The notes under the pieces are model-generated. The model was given only the letters and a program-made list of their open reading frames with translations, did no database searches and was not told where the DNA came from. A DNA stretch of 64,000 nucleotides, from positions 496,001-560,000 of the forward strand of contig NW_026570278.1 in the NCBI RefSeq assembly GCF_019649055.1, given 5' to 3'. A program made the position numbers and the translations under genes. Positions 20,610-32,357 of this stretch are shown one piece after another (within the stretch, counting starts at the first letter, position 1; each line of letters starts with the position of its first letter). This DNA is from Paramacrobiotus metropolitanus (Eukaryota; Tardigrada; Eutardigrada; Parachela; Macrobiotidae).

Positions 20610-21547
20610 ATCAGTAAGAACACTGACAGTGGTTGTAAATTAATTAAACTTGTATTATTATAATGATTATTTTTCATAACAACTGAAATAAATATAACTA
20701 TTATTGAATTTATTATTAGATTTATTATAATTACATTCATTTTTATTAATTTTAGTTAAGTAAGTAGTCATATTATTGCAAAATTTGCAGATCCCCCGCC
20801 GCCGGCTTGGAATCCACGGATGCTGTTTATGATGCTAATGTGAACGTTATGTTTTTTTTATTTGAGTGCAAGTTTTGTTAATTTTGTATTGGACATTTAA
20901 GCTGAATGTTAGTTATAATTATGTTGACAGATTGTTTGAAGGATTACGTGTACAATACTGTGTGAATGAATCGTGAACGATACATGGTTCAGTGAATCCC
21001 GAACATGATTTCACACACGCTCCGCCCTCTGATCGATAGACGCACTAGCGCAGTTTGCGCCACCCTCCACATATGCAGTTCATTGTATGCAACCAATGCA
21101 AACTGCCCAAAGAAAGGAATTGGCCAATGAAAACCTCTTAACTTGTTTGGACATTAGCAAATCGCAATTAAACATGTAGACAGAAGTACTAGCTATTGCT
21201 TGGCGGTTTCCGCGTATCAATATTCGCACTGGGTAAGAAGTTATAACGTTTTAAAATTTTGTTTACCCGTTGTATTATGAGAAATTTTAAAAAACGAAAA
21301 AACTAAGACGGCCAACCTAGAGATATTGCTGTTCTTTAACGCTAAACATAAAAGCTGGACCATGAAAATAAGTTTAAAAGGTTTTCCCATCCGTATGAAA
21401 AAAATTGAGAACTGACGTTGCCCACCATTGTAGGGTTGTTGCGCGCATCAGCGACTACAGTAAGCGGTCACTTTGATCATCACTGAGCAATAATGACTCC
21501 TTATTGCGAATGTGCACTGCGTCTTATTCCCATTTAAATTTTTTTAG
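20610..21547. other. Intergenic, A/T-rich
   Basis: This is the 3' flank of the transposase gene and the 5' flank of the LINE. No gene is recognised. Confidence 0.35.
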
Positions 21548-24500
21548 CAAAGGGACCATAAGCTGTTATTTTTTCACCCTAAGTGCGACCTGTGCCCAAA
21601 AGTCTGCAAATCATCCCGCGGCCTCGCAGTGCATCGTGATTCGGAGGTATGCAAGAAAGCCCAACGCAAAGCCCTCCGTCTGCCAGCAGTTCCTCAGCCT
21701 GTGGCTGGCTTATCTCGCCCTGTAACCACAGCTCAAGCACTTGTTTCTTTCGTTGTGGCCAATAACTCAGTTGGAGCAGCGCCCACACCCCCTTCGATGT
21801 GAAAACCGTTCCAGCCATCGAAGGAGCGAATTATCCGGCGCATCCCCCACGGTGCAAGACCGACCGCTAGAGCTTCCTTGCAGAAAGTCCTTCTACAAGT
21901 ACAGAGGGTGAGCCACCCACATTGGCACACTTTTGGTAGAAAATTATTTGTGACTTTTGGACTCAAGTCCTGTTAAATCCGCTGATGTAGTTTTTTGTCT
22001 TAGCTCTCTGTGAACGGAAACAATCAATTTTCCATGAAGATTTTGCGCACACGTGCCATAAAGTGACCACAAGTGTCCGCGACCGGCGAAAAAAACGTAG
22101 ACAAAACGTTTCACTTTGTATTTTTGTTTTTAAATGATTATTAAATGAAGCAAGTATTTTTTTGGTCACATTCAGTTTCTAATTTTAGAAGATTTTAAGG
22201 GGGATATGAAAAAATATAATGTTGTGTGAAAACGTTTATCAGGATCTCGAGGGAAAAAAACAAAAGTATTAAAAAATTGAGCATTTACACTTTCAATGAA
22301 GCGGCTGGCTTTTGCAGTGGGAAACGAAAGGAAGTTTTAAAGAATCAGTTTGTGCAGTGTGCCAATGTGGCTGGCTCACCCTCTGTAGCCAGCCAGAACG
22401 ACAGTAAGTCCTGGCTGAAGCTACTCACTTTTGCGCCTAACGCTCTTCGGCTGCCTGCGAAAACCAAAACCGAGCGTGCTGGTTCCCTTGCAACTGTGTT
22501 GAAGAAGAACCTGGGGCTCTACGACCGCGACATTGAGATAACCCTTACGCCACCCCATAAACCAAAGGCAAAAAGGAAGAGCCAAGACGATTTCGTTCGG
22601 CAAGTTGGCCTAAAAATTGACGATGGGTCCGTTTCAGGTGCAATGCGGGTTATCGCGTCCACAGATTCTGTCGCACCTGTCAATCCAGACGTTCAGGAGG
22701 ATCCTAGAAAGAAGCATCCTAAATGCTCACCCCCAGTCTTGGCTCGGCTCGACCCAGCGTCTGCAGCGCCACCTGTGTTCGCAGCTGATGTTTTTGCAGC
22801 GATCCACAGCTTTTCTCGGGGTTCTGCTGCTGCTCCAGATGGTCTACGCCCGCAACATCTCCTGGATCTTGTTGGCCCTAAAATGGACGAGCACAGCAGC
22901 CAATTTTGCGAAGCGCTGGCATCCGTCTTAAATGTAGTTCTGAACGGGAAGATACCCTCTGACATCCGTCCCACGTTTTTTGGTGGAAAATTGCTGGCAC
23001 TGCGCAAGAAAGATGGTGGCCTGCGCCCGATAGCGGTTGGACTGACGCTACGGCGGGTATTAGCCAAAGTTGTTTGCAGTAAAATGGCCGACCGCGCTAC
23101 GGCTACTCTCTGTCCACTGCAGCTTGGTTTCAACGTATGTGGAGGAGCTGAGGCCATTGTCCACAGCACTAGAAAATTCGTCGAGTCTGATCCGGAGACT
23201 GTAAAAGCACTTCTTAAAATCGACTTCAGGAATGTTTTTAACACCGTGTCCAGAGAATCTGTGTTAAACACTGCTCACACATACTTCCCGGAGTACAGCG
23301 CATTCCTGCAGTCAGTATACGGGTATCATTCGTGCTTGTTCCTGGAAGAATACGTTTTGTCGTCGGAATCGGGCGTGCAGCAGGGAGATCTTTGGGGCCT
23401 TTATTATTCTGCCTTGTCCTCCACATGTTAGTCATTAACTTGACAACTGAGCTCAATGCCTGGTTTCTGGATGACGGGACTTTAGGCGGTTCTCCTGCAA
23501 ACGTGCTTGACAATTTTAACCGAATCGTAGACGAATCCAGTTCCATTGGGTTGGAAATTAACATTGCTAAATGTGAACTGTTCGTGTGCGGAGGAACCGA
23601 AAGCGCCCAGAAAGAAGCAGTTGCCGGCTTCGTTGCTGCCCATCCTCAGCTCCGCGTTGTATCAAGCTCTTCCCTAACACTGCTCGGTGCTCCCGTTCTT
23701 GACGATGCAATTAGTTCGTCACTCAGTGAAAAAGCGGCAACGTTGTCCACCATGTGCGAGCGTATGCAACTCCTGCCACGCCACCATGCTTTGTACCTCC
23801 TTAGACACTGCCTTGGTGCGCCGAAAGTCATTTACATGTTGAGATGCTGCAATGCCTGGAGGTATCCACAGAAACTTTACGAAATAGATGAAAAGTTACG
23901 GTCCTGCTTCCAATCACTGTGCAACGTCAAAACCGCAACCGATGATTACCCTTGTTGGCGTCAGGCTAGCCTGCCCGTTTGCAGAGGTTGATATTGGCAT
24001 TCGTCGATCGGAGGAATTAGCACTCCCAGCCTTTCTGGCTTCGATTCACTCTGTTTCCGATTTGGTGTCTTTACTGCTTCCTGGCCATGCGGCGGTTGAA
24101 ATTACAGGCGCACTTGAGCTGTGGAAAAAGAACGCTCGTCTACCTGAACTACCGGAAGCAAATTTCCGCAAGCAACAGAAGACTTGGGACTTGCCTTTGT
24201 GTAACGTGTCTTTGTCCACGCTCCCAGATGTTTTCCGCAATGATGACGTTAACAAAGCCCGCCTTCTTGCTCAGTCTAAACCGGAAGCCGACATTTGGTT
24301 AAACGCATTGCCCTCCGCTAATATTGGCAACCTTGTGGACGATGACACTCTTAAAATCTCAGTTGGCCTGAGATTGGGAGTGGCGATTTGTGAACCCCAC
24401 GAATGTTTGAAGTTTCATAAGCACGTTGATAAGTACGGACACCACGGCCTTTCGTGCGCATTTTCCGCAGGCAGACACCCGCGTCATGGCGTACTGAACA

Positions 24501-24982
24501 GCATCGTGTGCCGATCTTTAGTGTCAGCTGGAATCCCTGCGAAGTTAGAGCCCCGCGGAACGTCACATACTTCCGAACGACGCCCTGACGGCTGCACAAC
24601 CTTTGCCTGGCAGAGAGGGTTGTGTTTAGCATGGGAGGTCACTTGTGTGGATACTGTTGCGCCTTCCCACATTAAATCTACGGGGGTAAACGCAGGCGCA
24701 GCTGCGTTGGAAACGGAAGAAAAAAAGGCGCAGCTGTATGCGTACTTGTTCGGCAGGTATATCTTTGCTCCGATAGCTTTTGAAACAATGGGCCCTTGGG
24801 TTCCGGCCGCCATCGCCATTATCAAAGAACTGGGCAAACGACTAGAACAGCATACAGGGGAGAAGCGTTCCCATGAATTTCTACGTCAAAGATTGTCGTT
24901 GGCGATACAGCGGGGGAACGCTGCTTCAGTTTTGGGAACAATGGAAGGAACAGAAAAGTTAAACGAAGTTCTAATGTTGTAA
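21548..24982 (+). mobile_element. Non-LTR retrotransposon (LINE) with C-terminal restriction-like endonuclease
   Basis: The parts in order are: a C2HC-type zinc finger (CDLCPKVCKSSRGLAVH, from 21584), a reverse transcriptase, and a C-terminal nuclease. The RT covers motifs from PDGLRPQHLL through LLALRKKDGGLRPIAVG, VQQGD and the catalytic AWFLDDGTLGG. The nuclease has the ordered motifs HGLSCAFSAGRHPRHGVLN, RRPDG and LAWEVTCVDT, matching the PD-(D/E)xK (restriction-like) nucleases of early-branching LINEs. It ends with IQRGNAASVLGTM. The copy is dead: a stop and about 250 unrelated bases separate the finger from the RT region; one frameshift lies near 23395, just after VQQGD, and a second near 23976. 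The 3' end is undefined past the stop at 24982. Confidence 0.75.
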
Positions 24983-25653
24983 AATTTGTGATGTTTTTTT
25001 GATTATGTACTAACACGTTGTACCACAGGTGAATAAGGACATTAATAGCTTTGAGTTTCAGGTCGGCTCCCGGCAAACTATGGCGGTCACGTGCTCTCTC
25101 TATATGTGTGACAAGATATTGTTGCGCTGATTTTGAACCTCGATTGCGTATCGCGTATTGCTTAAGATGCCTATCGCGGTTCCAGAAAAACCGGTGCATC
25201 GCTTTTCAATAGATTTACGTCAGTGTCATAGGGAAACTAGAGACAACAAAAAAAAGGGGAAGGGGGCTTTTCATGGCTCAACGTACAAGCCTGCCCGGAT
25301 GATAAGCAACGATAAAGAACAGCGAAAGATGTGAATTCGTGGGCCCCGCCACGCCACGCTGTTTATACACATAACATGCGTTTGGCTGGCTGGTGGCTTG
25401 GTGCACGCCATATATTTTATTGAGTATAATCGTAATTGCCTGGTGGAAGGTGGCTAGAAAATGGCTCAAGGCTCGGGGCAGCTGCTTTCGTTTTAATGGA
25501 ATTCTTTTTAATGGAACTGGATATTTTTAAAAATAAAATTTAATTATAATTTCAGTAAATTAAAAGGTAATTAAAATAAAAAACATATTTTTAATTTAAA
25601 ACAATTTTTTAATTCAAATATAATTCTAATTATACTTAAAAATAAAACTTTAA
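24983..25653. other. Intergenic, possible LINE 3' UTR then A/T-rich DNA
   Basis: The first part may be the LINE's 3' UTR. From about 25500 the sequence is very A/T-rich up to the minisatellite. No gene is recognised. Confidence 0.35.
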
Positions 25654-26275
25654 TTTTAATAGTTGTGCACTTTGTGGTCGATTTTCTGTGACAGTGTGAC
25701 AGCTCCGCCCATCTGTGTGACGTCAAGATTAAATGCAACTTAATTAAAAAAATAGTTTTAATAGTTGTGCACCTTGTGGTGGATTTTTGGTGACAGTGTG
25801 ACAGCTCCGCCCATCTGTGTGACGCCAAGATTAAATGCAAATTAATTTGAAAAAAATAATTTTAATAGTTGTGCGCCTTGTGGTGGATTTTTGGTGACAG
25901 TGTGACAGCTCCGCCCATCCGTGTGACGTCAAGATTAAATGCCAATTAATTTGAAAAAATAATTTTAGTAGTTGTGCACCTTGTGGGGGAATTTTGGTGA
26001 CAGTGTGACAGCTCCGCCCATCCGTGTGACGTCAAGATTAAATGCCAATTAATTTGAAAAAATAATTTTAATAGTTGTGCACCTTGTGGTGGAATTTTGG
26101 TGACAGTGTGACAGCTCCGCCCATCTGGGTGACGTCAAGCTTCTTACTCAAAACCAGTTTAAAATTTTATTTTAATTAGCAGATCCCGCGCAAATTGCAG
26201 GATCTGCTAATTAAAATAAAAAATGACAGCTCCGCCCATCCGTGTGACGTCAAGATTAAATGCCAATTAATTTAT
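25654..26275. repeat. Minisatellite, 103-bp unit, five copies plus one part copy
   Basis: Units start at 25654, 25756, 25860, 25963 and 26066, a period of 102-104 bp. Each begins TTTTAATAGTTGTGC and contains GACAGTGTGACAGCTCCGCC and GTGTGACGTCAAGATTAAAT. A partial sixth unit (26224-26275) follows a 55-bp inverted repeat. Units are more alike towards the middle, as expected from unequal exchange. Confidence 0.85.
26166..26220. repeat. 21-bp perfect inverted repeat inside the minisatellite
   Basis: The left arm (26166-26186, ending TAGCAGATCC) and right arm (26200-26220, starting GGATCTGCTA) are exact complements around a 13-base loop. It sits between the fifth unit and the partial sixth unit. 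Confidence 0.8.
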
Positions 26276-27641
26276 TGCGATGGACAAATCATAACCCCGT
26301 GCAAAATTAAAGCGCACGAAGTTTTATGGAATAAGCAGAGAAGTTCTACAATTTACCGAAGTGCAAGTTGACAATATACGAGTATCCTAGTATTAATATG
26401 TACTGGAAAGTTTGCCTGCTCATTTAATTGACTGCTCAGATGACCTTAAACCTGAAATGCGAAATTTTTATCGCGAAAGCGGATGCATTTTCTCATTAGT
26501 TAGTTTCCGATCTATGTATTTCTTATTTCTAGATCAGTAACCAATCATTTACATTTTGTGCAGCTGCAGCACAGGGATTTTGTAATTTATTATAAGCGGT
26601 TATAAGCGGGCAACAGATTTATGCATGTACTTACTTACATACAATCCGGAACTGCCGTACAATACAAGATGCGCCATTCAAAAAACGTTTTTAAACAGAA
26701 TTACTGCAAAGCCATGTACAGTGAAGAATAGAGTGCGCCAAGTTTGCCTTTTACAGCAGTATCTTTGTCGAAAATCCGTTTCACTTTAGATAGGCATTAA
26801 AAAGCCATTTTAAAAAGCCTTTGCATTAGAAACGCGAATTATCGTCCACACACTGCCGTTTCTAGAGTTTTTACGTTGTACTCTACTGTGCTGTACTGAG
26901 TGTACTCTGTCTAATTATGTCCTTGCTCATACATGTCTTGTGTCATAATTATACGAATTAGCAAAATTAAAATAATTAACTTTAAATACTGTATTTAATA
27001 CAAGCCGAGCACGGATGAATACTGGCTTACGACCGCGAATGACGATAAAACTACTAATAAGAGCATGAAAATTACATTACATGCGGTGTATCGCCACTGT
27101 CTACATTTTTGTTTGGCAAATTTTTGTTTGCTTGTATCACCTATTAGTTATGCATGTATATCCACACATTTATATGCTTATCTTTGCTACGTAGGATCAT
27201 CACCTTAATTTGCTGGCGAGTGAACGTTTGGGTTCTTCTTAAGACATCTATCTACAAATTCTTTCCCGAATCGTAGATTTTTTTAGAACAGCGTGAGACT
27301 TTGTAGATTGACGTTTGTCTATGATCGCCGAAGCTCAATGCTTGCCCTTGTGCTTATCAAAGAAACATACACTAAATGACTAAATAAACCCCTGGTAACA
27401 ATAAACAAAAGTACCCATGTTAACCTTATGGCATCCATGGTAATAAACTTATGACTGACCACAGGGTCTCAGAAAATCAAGTTTGCAAAAGGTCAGTGGT
27501 GGTAGATTCCCGGCAACATTGAGGGTAATATTGGGCACATTATTTCAGCAAAAATGGGTGATTAGAAGCTGAGATCACTGGCCCGGGAGAATAGGGCCAA
27601 AATTCTGGCACATACAAGTCAGTATTCATATATGTAATTAT
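26276..27641. other. Intergenic, nothing recognised
   Basis: A/T-rich DNA with only short frames. No repeat of the families in this window was found. Confidence 0.35.
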
Positions 27642-28048
27642 TGTATACAAGGGGCAATTAGGCGTCTTTTACCGTTCCCCTGTACTGCTGCCGTCACCCG
27701 CCTGGAGTGTGACGTTACGGCAGTACATACGGGTGAATCAGGCGCGGTACATAAGCGCCATGTATAGCCACAACGTCAAACTCCAGTCGGGTGACGGCAG
27801 CAGTGCAGGGGAACGGTGGAAGATGCCTTGTTTTGCCCCCTATATAGGGGGAAAAATGAGTCTAGCCGAACCAGTCCCTTGTACTTCTGATGTCAGCCGG
27901 CTGGTGTTTTACGTTGTGGCTATACATGGCGCTTATGTACCGCCCCTGATTTAACCGCATGTACTGCCGTAACGTCACACTCCAGGCGGGCGACGGCAGC
28001 AGTACACGGAACCGGGCCTAGTAGACTGGTTTGTCCCCCTATATACTG
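27642..28048. mobile_element. Head-to-head pair of long-TIR MITEs
   Basis: Two copies of one MITE family (27642-27846 and 27841-28048) meet at a shared TATATAGGGGG. Each has long inverted ends with the core GCTGCCGTCACCCGCCTGG and an inner word GGTACATAAGCGCCATGTAT, or its complement. The inner words are in opposite orientation in the two copies, so the pair is an inverted dimer. The same family occurs at 29733-29943 and, older, at 7164-7343. Confidence 0.75.
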
Positions 28049-29732
28049 TATGCGTACTCCACGTAAGTACAGTGTGCACGTTGTAGTATACGTTTATGTA
28101 TACGTTGACGTAAGTAAAGACTGGGAACCTTTTTATTGATGAAAACCGATTTACATAGTTGTCAGTAAGAAAACCACTGAGAGCAAGCGAAAAAGCTATT
28201 TGCATTTTATAACATCCAGAATTCATTTAACTTTTCCGCTTCACCCATTGTACCCAAAAAGCAAAGACTTGTGTGTTCTCCTGCTTGTAGTAGGGTTTAG
28301 TATGTTTCTCCTCCTTGTTGTAGTTGTAGTAATAAGGTAGTAGTAGAATTAATACTGCACTAAAGCACTTAAAACTTAGGTTTTTTGCTGTACTCAGAAG
28401 TTTTCTCCTTGCCGCTAGTCAGCTGTCATTAAAATTCGAATTTAAGACACGTCAAATTCGTGAAACATTTTAAAACCTTGTTGTTTTCATCCTAATTCCC
28501 AGGCCACACAGAAGCTATTGGCAATATAACGTTGTATACTACAGCCCTGGGCAGCCAAGTTGGGGCATTTTTAGAAAACAATGGGCAAATATTTGTAGGC
28601 GTTGTTCTGTTCTTATATTTGGACTTATCCCGTGTAACTTTTTATCGCAAATCCAGAAATACTAAAATCGGAATGTTTTGATAGCTCGGTAACGAGCCGA
28701 GCATTGATTTATGGGGAGAGGTAGCAGTCCTTTTTGGGAAGCTTACATCTGCCGCTTTAATAAATTCCCAAAACCGTTTTTTTTACGTTAGCTTTTCTGC
28801 TGACTGTTGGGTGACCCAAAAGTATTTGTCACGGAAGAGAACAAAAAATCTTGCGTGATCAGTGGTCGGCATAGCGTTGCAACAAGGGGCATCTCCCATA
28901 GACTTGTATGTTAAAAACGGCCAACCGAGGATTGTGGTTGCCTAGCGCACAGATTGAAACAGCATAAAACAATTACTTTCAGTGAATAAGTTGCAAGTCC
29001 TGTTAGTTGATTTTGATGTGCAAAGGAATACCCACCTCATAGACGGGGAGGTGGGACTTCCAGAAGAATGGAAGAAAAAACAGCAAAGCTGTAACAACAA
29101 AAAGTTGTGGTGGCTGTTGAAAGTGGTTGAGCCGACTGCCTTCGGCTTGCTACATGGATTAAAAACCTGAAACTGACGCTTCATGCTTTGTGAGCGAGAT
29201 TTTAACAAAAAAGGTCTTCTCTGGCATTCTGCGGGTGCGCGGCGAGCTTGCAAATAAGGTCATGCTTCATTTTAGCAGTGCTCGTCGAAGCACCGCAAAG
29301 GTCATAGCGGCTTGACTGAAATCGGCTGTTGTCAGGCACCTCCCTCAGAAGAATTGGATGGTTAACAACTAAGGTTTATTGACTTTACACTACGGCCTCA
29401 ATGGAATTTTTAAAAAAATAATAAGTGCGAGGAGAACCGTCACTCCATACGGGTTTAGCGGTTTTTTTCAGCTGGTCTATCTTAGTTTTCAGCTCACTGC
29501 GATTTCCAGCACGTTCTAAACATAAAGACCTGCAGTTTAAAAGATGCCGGACACATTCGGCAGTAAAGTAAGAAATAAATATTTATTTATTGACAGCAGA
29601 CGCGTAGTAATTTTTAGAAGAAACTGTCCCAACTTGGCTGGCCAGGGCTGTACATGCAGGCTTATAATACTATGTAGTTGAAGATTTGCGAAATCGTCCT
29701 TAATATGTTATGATGTCTTTTCTCGTGCTTTG
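28049..29732. other. Intergenic, nothing recognised
   Basis: Short frames only; no domain or splice pair that can be supported. Confidence 0.35.
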
Positions 29733-29943
29733 CGGTATATAGGGGGCAAAACTAAACGTGTTCCACGGCTCCCCTGTATTGCTGCCGTCACCCGCCTGGA
29801 GTTTTACGTTGTGGCTAAACATGGCGCTTATGTACCGCGCCAGATTTAACCATATGTATTGCCGTAACGTCACACTCCAGGCGGGTGACGGCAGCAATAC
29901 AGGGGAACCGTGGAACACGCTTAGTTTTGCCCCTTATATACTG
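29733..29943. mobile_element. Long-TIR MITE, best-preserved copy
   Basis: About 67 bp at each end are inverted copies with only a few mismatches: GTATATAGGGGGCAAAACTA at the left and the complement of GTATATAAGGGGCAAAACTA at the right. Both continue through GTTCCACGG and GCTGCCGTCACCCGCCTGG. The interior is about 70 bp and non-coding. The close match of the arms suggests it is younger than the copy at 7164. Confidence 0.8.
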
Positions 29944-31263
29944 TAGATAGGCCCTCGAAGAAAACGCTACCGGACTAAACGTTCATATGTAGTTTAGCCT
30001 TTGTCCTCACGGCAGGGACTACCAACTCTAGCTATGTTGTAGAAAAGCGAAATAAAAAACATCAAATTTCATGAAAACAATTCATTAAGTCTGCGCGCAC
30101 GCGTGACCTTTATAACTCCTCTCGGCTGAAAAACGGGAAGTTCGGAATGATGTGAAAGAAAACTTTGCTTTTACTTTTACCCCTGACCTCTTCGAAATGT
30201 AATGTTACACAGTAATATCAAGATCAAATTTTTTAGTTGGCACTTCAAATTTTTCGTTGAAAACATGCCAGGTCGGAAGCGGCAATCAAAAGAATTATTA
30301 TTTTTAAAACATTATGCTGAGAAAAGTGCAACAGTAGCGTTTGCCATTCTGTTTTGCATTTAGCAAGTTCTTCCTCAATTCTTTTGTTTCTTATTCCTTT
30401 AGATTGTTTGCATAATTATTCTGTTATCCAGCAAAAATTTTTGTAACTTGTTTATAACTTGAAATAGCAAGGAGACATAATGGGAAAACTTGCTTTCAGA
30501 ATGCTCTTCGTATATTCAATATTTATCTGCGTATGTAGTAGATATGCAGTATGTATCATAAATAATTAGCATATAGACAGAATTTTTAAACGACTGTTTT
30601 AAATAGCAAACTAGGAAGTATTAGTTTTGGCGGAAACAGAGGTGAAACTGAAAAAAGCAAAATGAAAACTCGGCAGACCCGGAGAAACTCTAATAATATC
30701 CTGCTCTGTACTACAAGAATCACTGTAGCAATGAGATTCAACAAGGTCGTTTTTTTAGCTTTTAGATTGCCTGATCGGGATTGATTAATGCCCGATGCTG
30801 TTTTTCTTGGCAGATTTGCTGTGATTTTGTTATTATTGCAATAAAAGAGCGTCTTCTTAAAAAAATATTACCAACGCACAACATCAAAACTGGATGTGAA
30901 GCGTTCCAGTGTCCAAGCATTTCGAGAATATTCGACCTCTTGCTTGCTAACAAGCATCATGCTTTATCATTGTCATAAAATGTTACTGGCATTGCCACCT
31001 ATCAAAGCATACTTTCGTACGCCTTGTACGAAGTTCCACAGGGAATTTTGAGACACAGCGAAACACTACAGTTGTTATCGAAATCACTCTACAATATGCA
31101 ACGCAGTAAAATGCATAAAATATTAAAGAATGCACCTCTTCTGTTTATTTGCTCTTAATCATTTTTGCTATGTTGATTGTCTGAGCAAAAATTCTTACAG
31201 TAGCATCCTAGTAAAGTGCTCCAAGCGACCTAACTACTCGAGCTTCCAAAGTGCATTACGAAT
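29944..31263. other. Intergenic, nothing recognised
   Basis: No gene or repeat that can be supported. Confidence 0.35.
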
Positions 31264-31656
31264 TTACGATGGAGCACGATCGTACCAGACATCTTCGTGG
31301 TAAATGTTATACTTTTGCAACAGCGAAATCGGACCAATTTAATTTATTTACTAATTTTGTTAATAATTTAAATTTTTACATAGAATAGCTAGCTAAAAAA
31401 AGCAGTTAGGAAGACACCCCCGGCCCCCAAGGGGCCTTTCATATTTCAGGAAGGGTAAAAAAAACATTAACCTTTTAAAATTTACCATTTTCGATATTTC
31501 GGTTTTATTTCTATAACTCCATTTCCAAGCAACAATTCCAGTATAAAGTATTGCAATTCCAGTAAAAACCGTTGCCCCGAGACACTTCGTAGAAAATGGT
31601 CGGCGCAGTAAGAGGCAATCTAACTGCGGAGCGCATTTACGCATTGTGGTAAACAT
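31264..31656 (-). CDS. Possible small mitochondrial single-pass membrane protein, two exons
   Basis: Exon 1 (31656-31486) encodes 57 residues and ends at donor ATG|GTAAAT. Exon 2 (31311-31264) follows acceptor CTGTTGCAAAAG, is in phase, and encodes YNIYHEDVWYDRAPS and a stop. The product would be 72 residues. The N-terminus is rich in Arg, Lys, Ser and Thr with no acidic residue before RRPFSTK, like a mitochondrial targeting peptide. One membrane helix follows (TVFTGIAILYTGIVAWKW). Small single-helix proteins of this size are common in respiratory complexes, but I do not recognise the family. The short second exon and lack of a TATA box keep confidence low. Confidence 0.4.
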
Positions 31657-32357
31657 AGTGCAGTAGCCATCGTGCTAAGCGCGATTAGTTAGCACGATTA
31701 GCTGTACCTTTACGTGCTCATTATCCGGACGGGCTTATTCACGCCGGTTCCTGAACCAAAAACACTCACTGAATCACAAACTCTCACTGAATCACAAACT
31801 TGCTTGACAGACTTGCTCACTGAATCAACTAGGCATTATGTGTCGTACTTCCGGAAACTCTTCGCATTCCTTACACTCAGGCAACGATTAACCTTGAAAA
31901 CCGGGATTTTCTGGTGTATGTATGTACACAGATATGACTCCTATAGTTGCTCTCTTTATTCATCCATCACCCAGAATGCAGGGAAGCTGAACTGGAGCAT
32001 GCTGAGCGCGTTAAGAAGACATTGGTACGCTTCTGTATTTACCATGCGTAAAAATAGCATATTTGCACAAGGATGAATGAATGAGTAACATAATATTGTC
32101 TGCAACATTAGGGAAGACAAAACAGATCATTAAAGTTTTCTTCTGAATTATCGGGATCGTGTCCTTCTCGATCACCAACAAACCCGTTATCGACATATGT
32201 GTTACACCGACTTTCTTATGCCGCATTATAGAAAAAAACATGTCACAGGACCTTGCAGAACTTTATTGCAGAACTTTGCATAACCACCGAGACTTCTAAA
32301 CGAGGTATTGTTTGATTTCCGTTGCAAAGAGAAACGGTAAATGGGATTTGAATTATT
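31657..32357. other. Region between two minus-strand genes
   Basis: Contains a short microsatellite of CACTGAATCACAAACT units near 31765-31800. It should also hold the 3' UTR of the 15-exon gene, but no clear AATAAA was found just after its stop. Confidence 0.35.
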
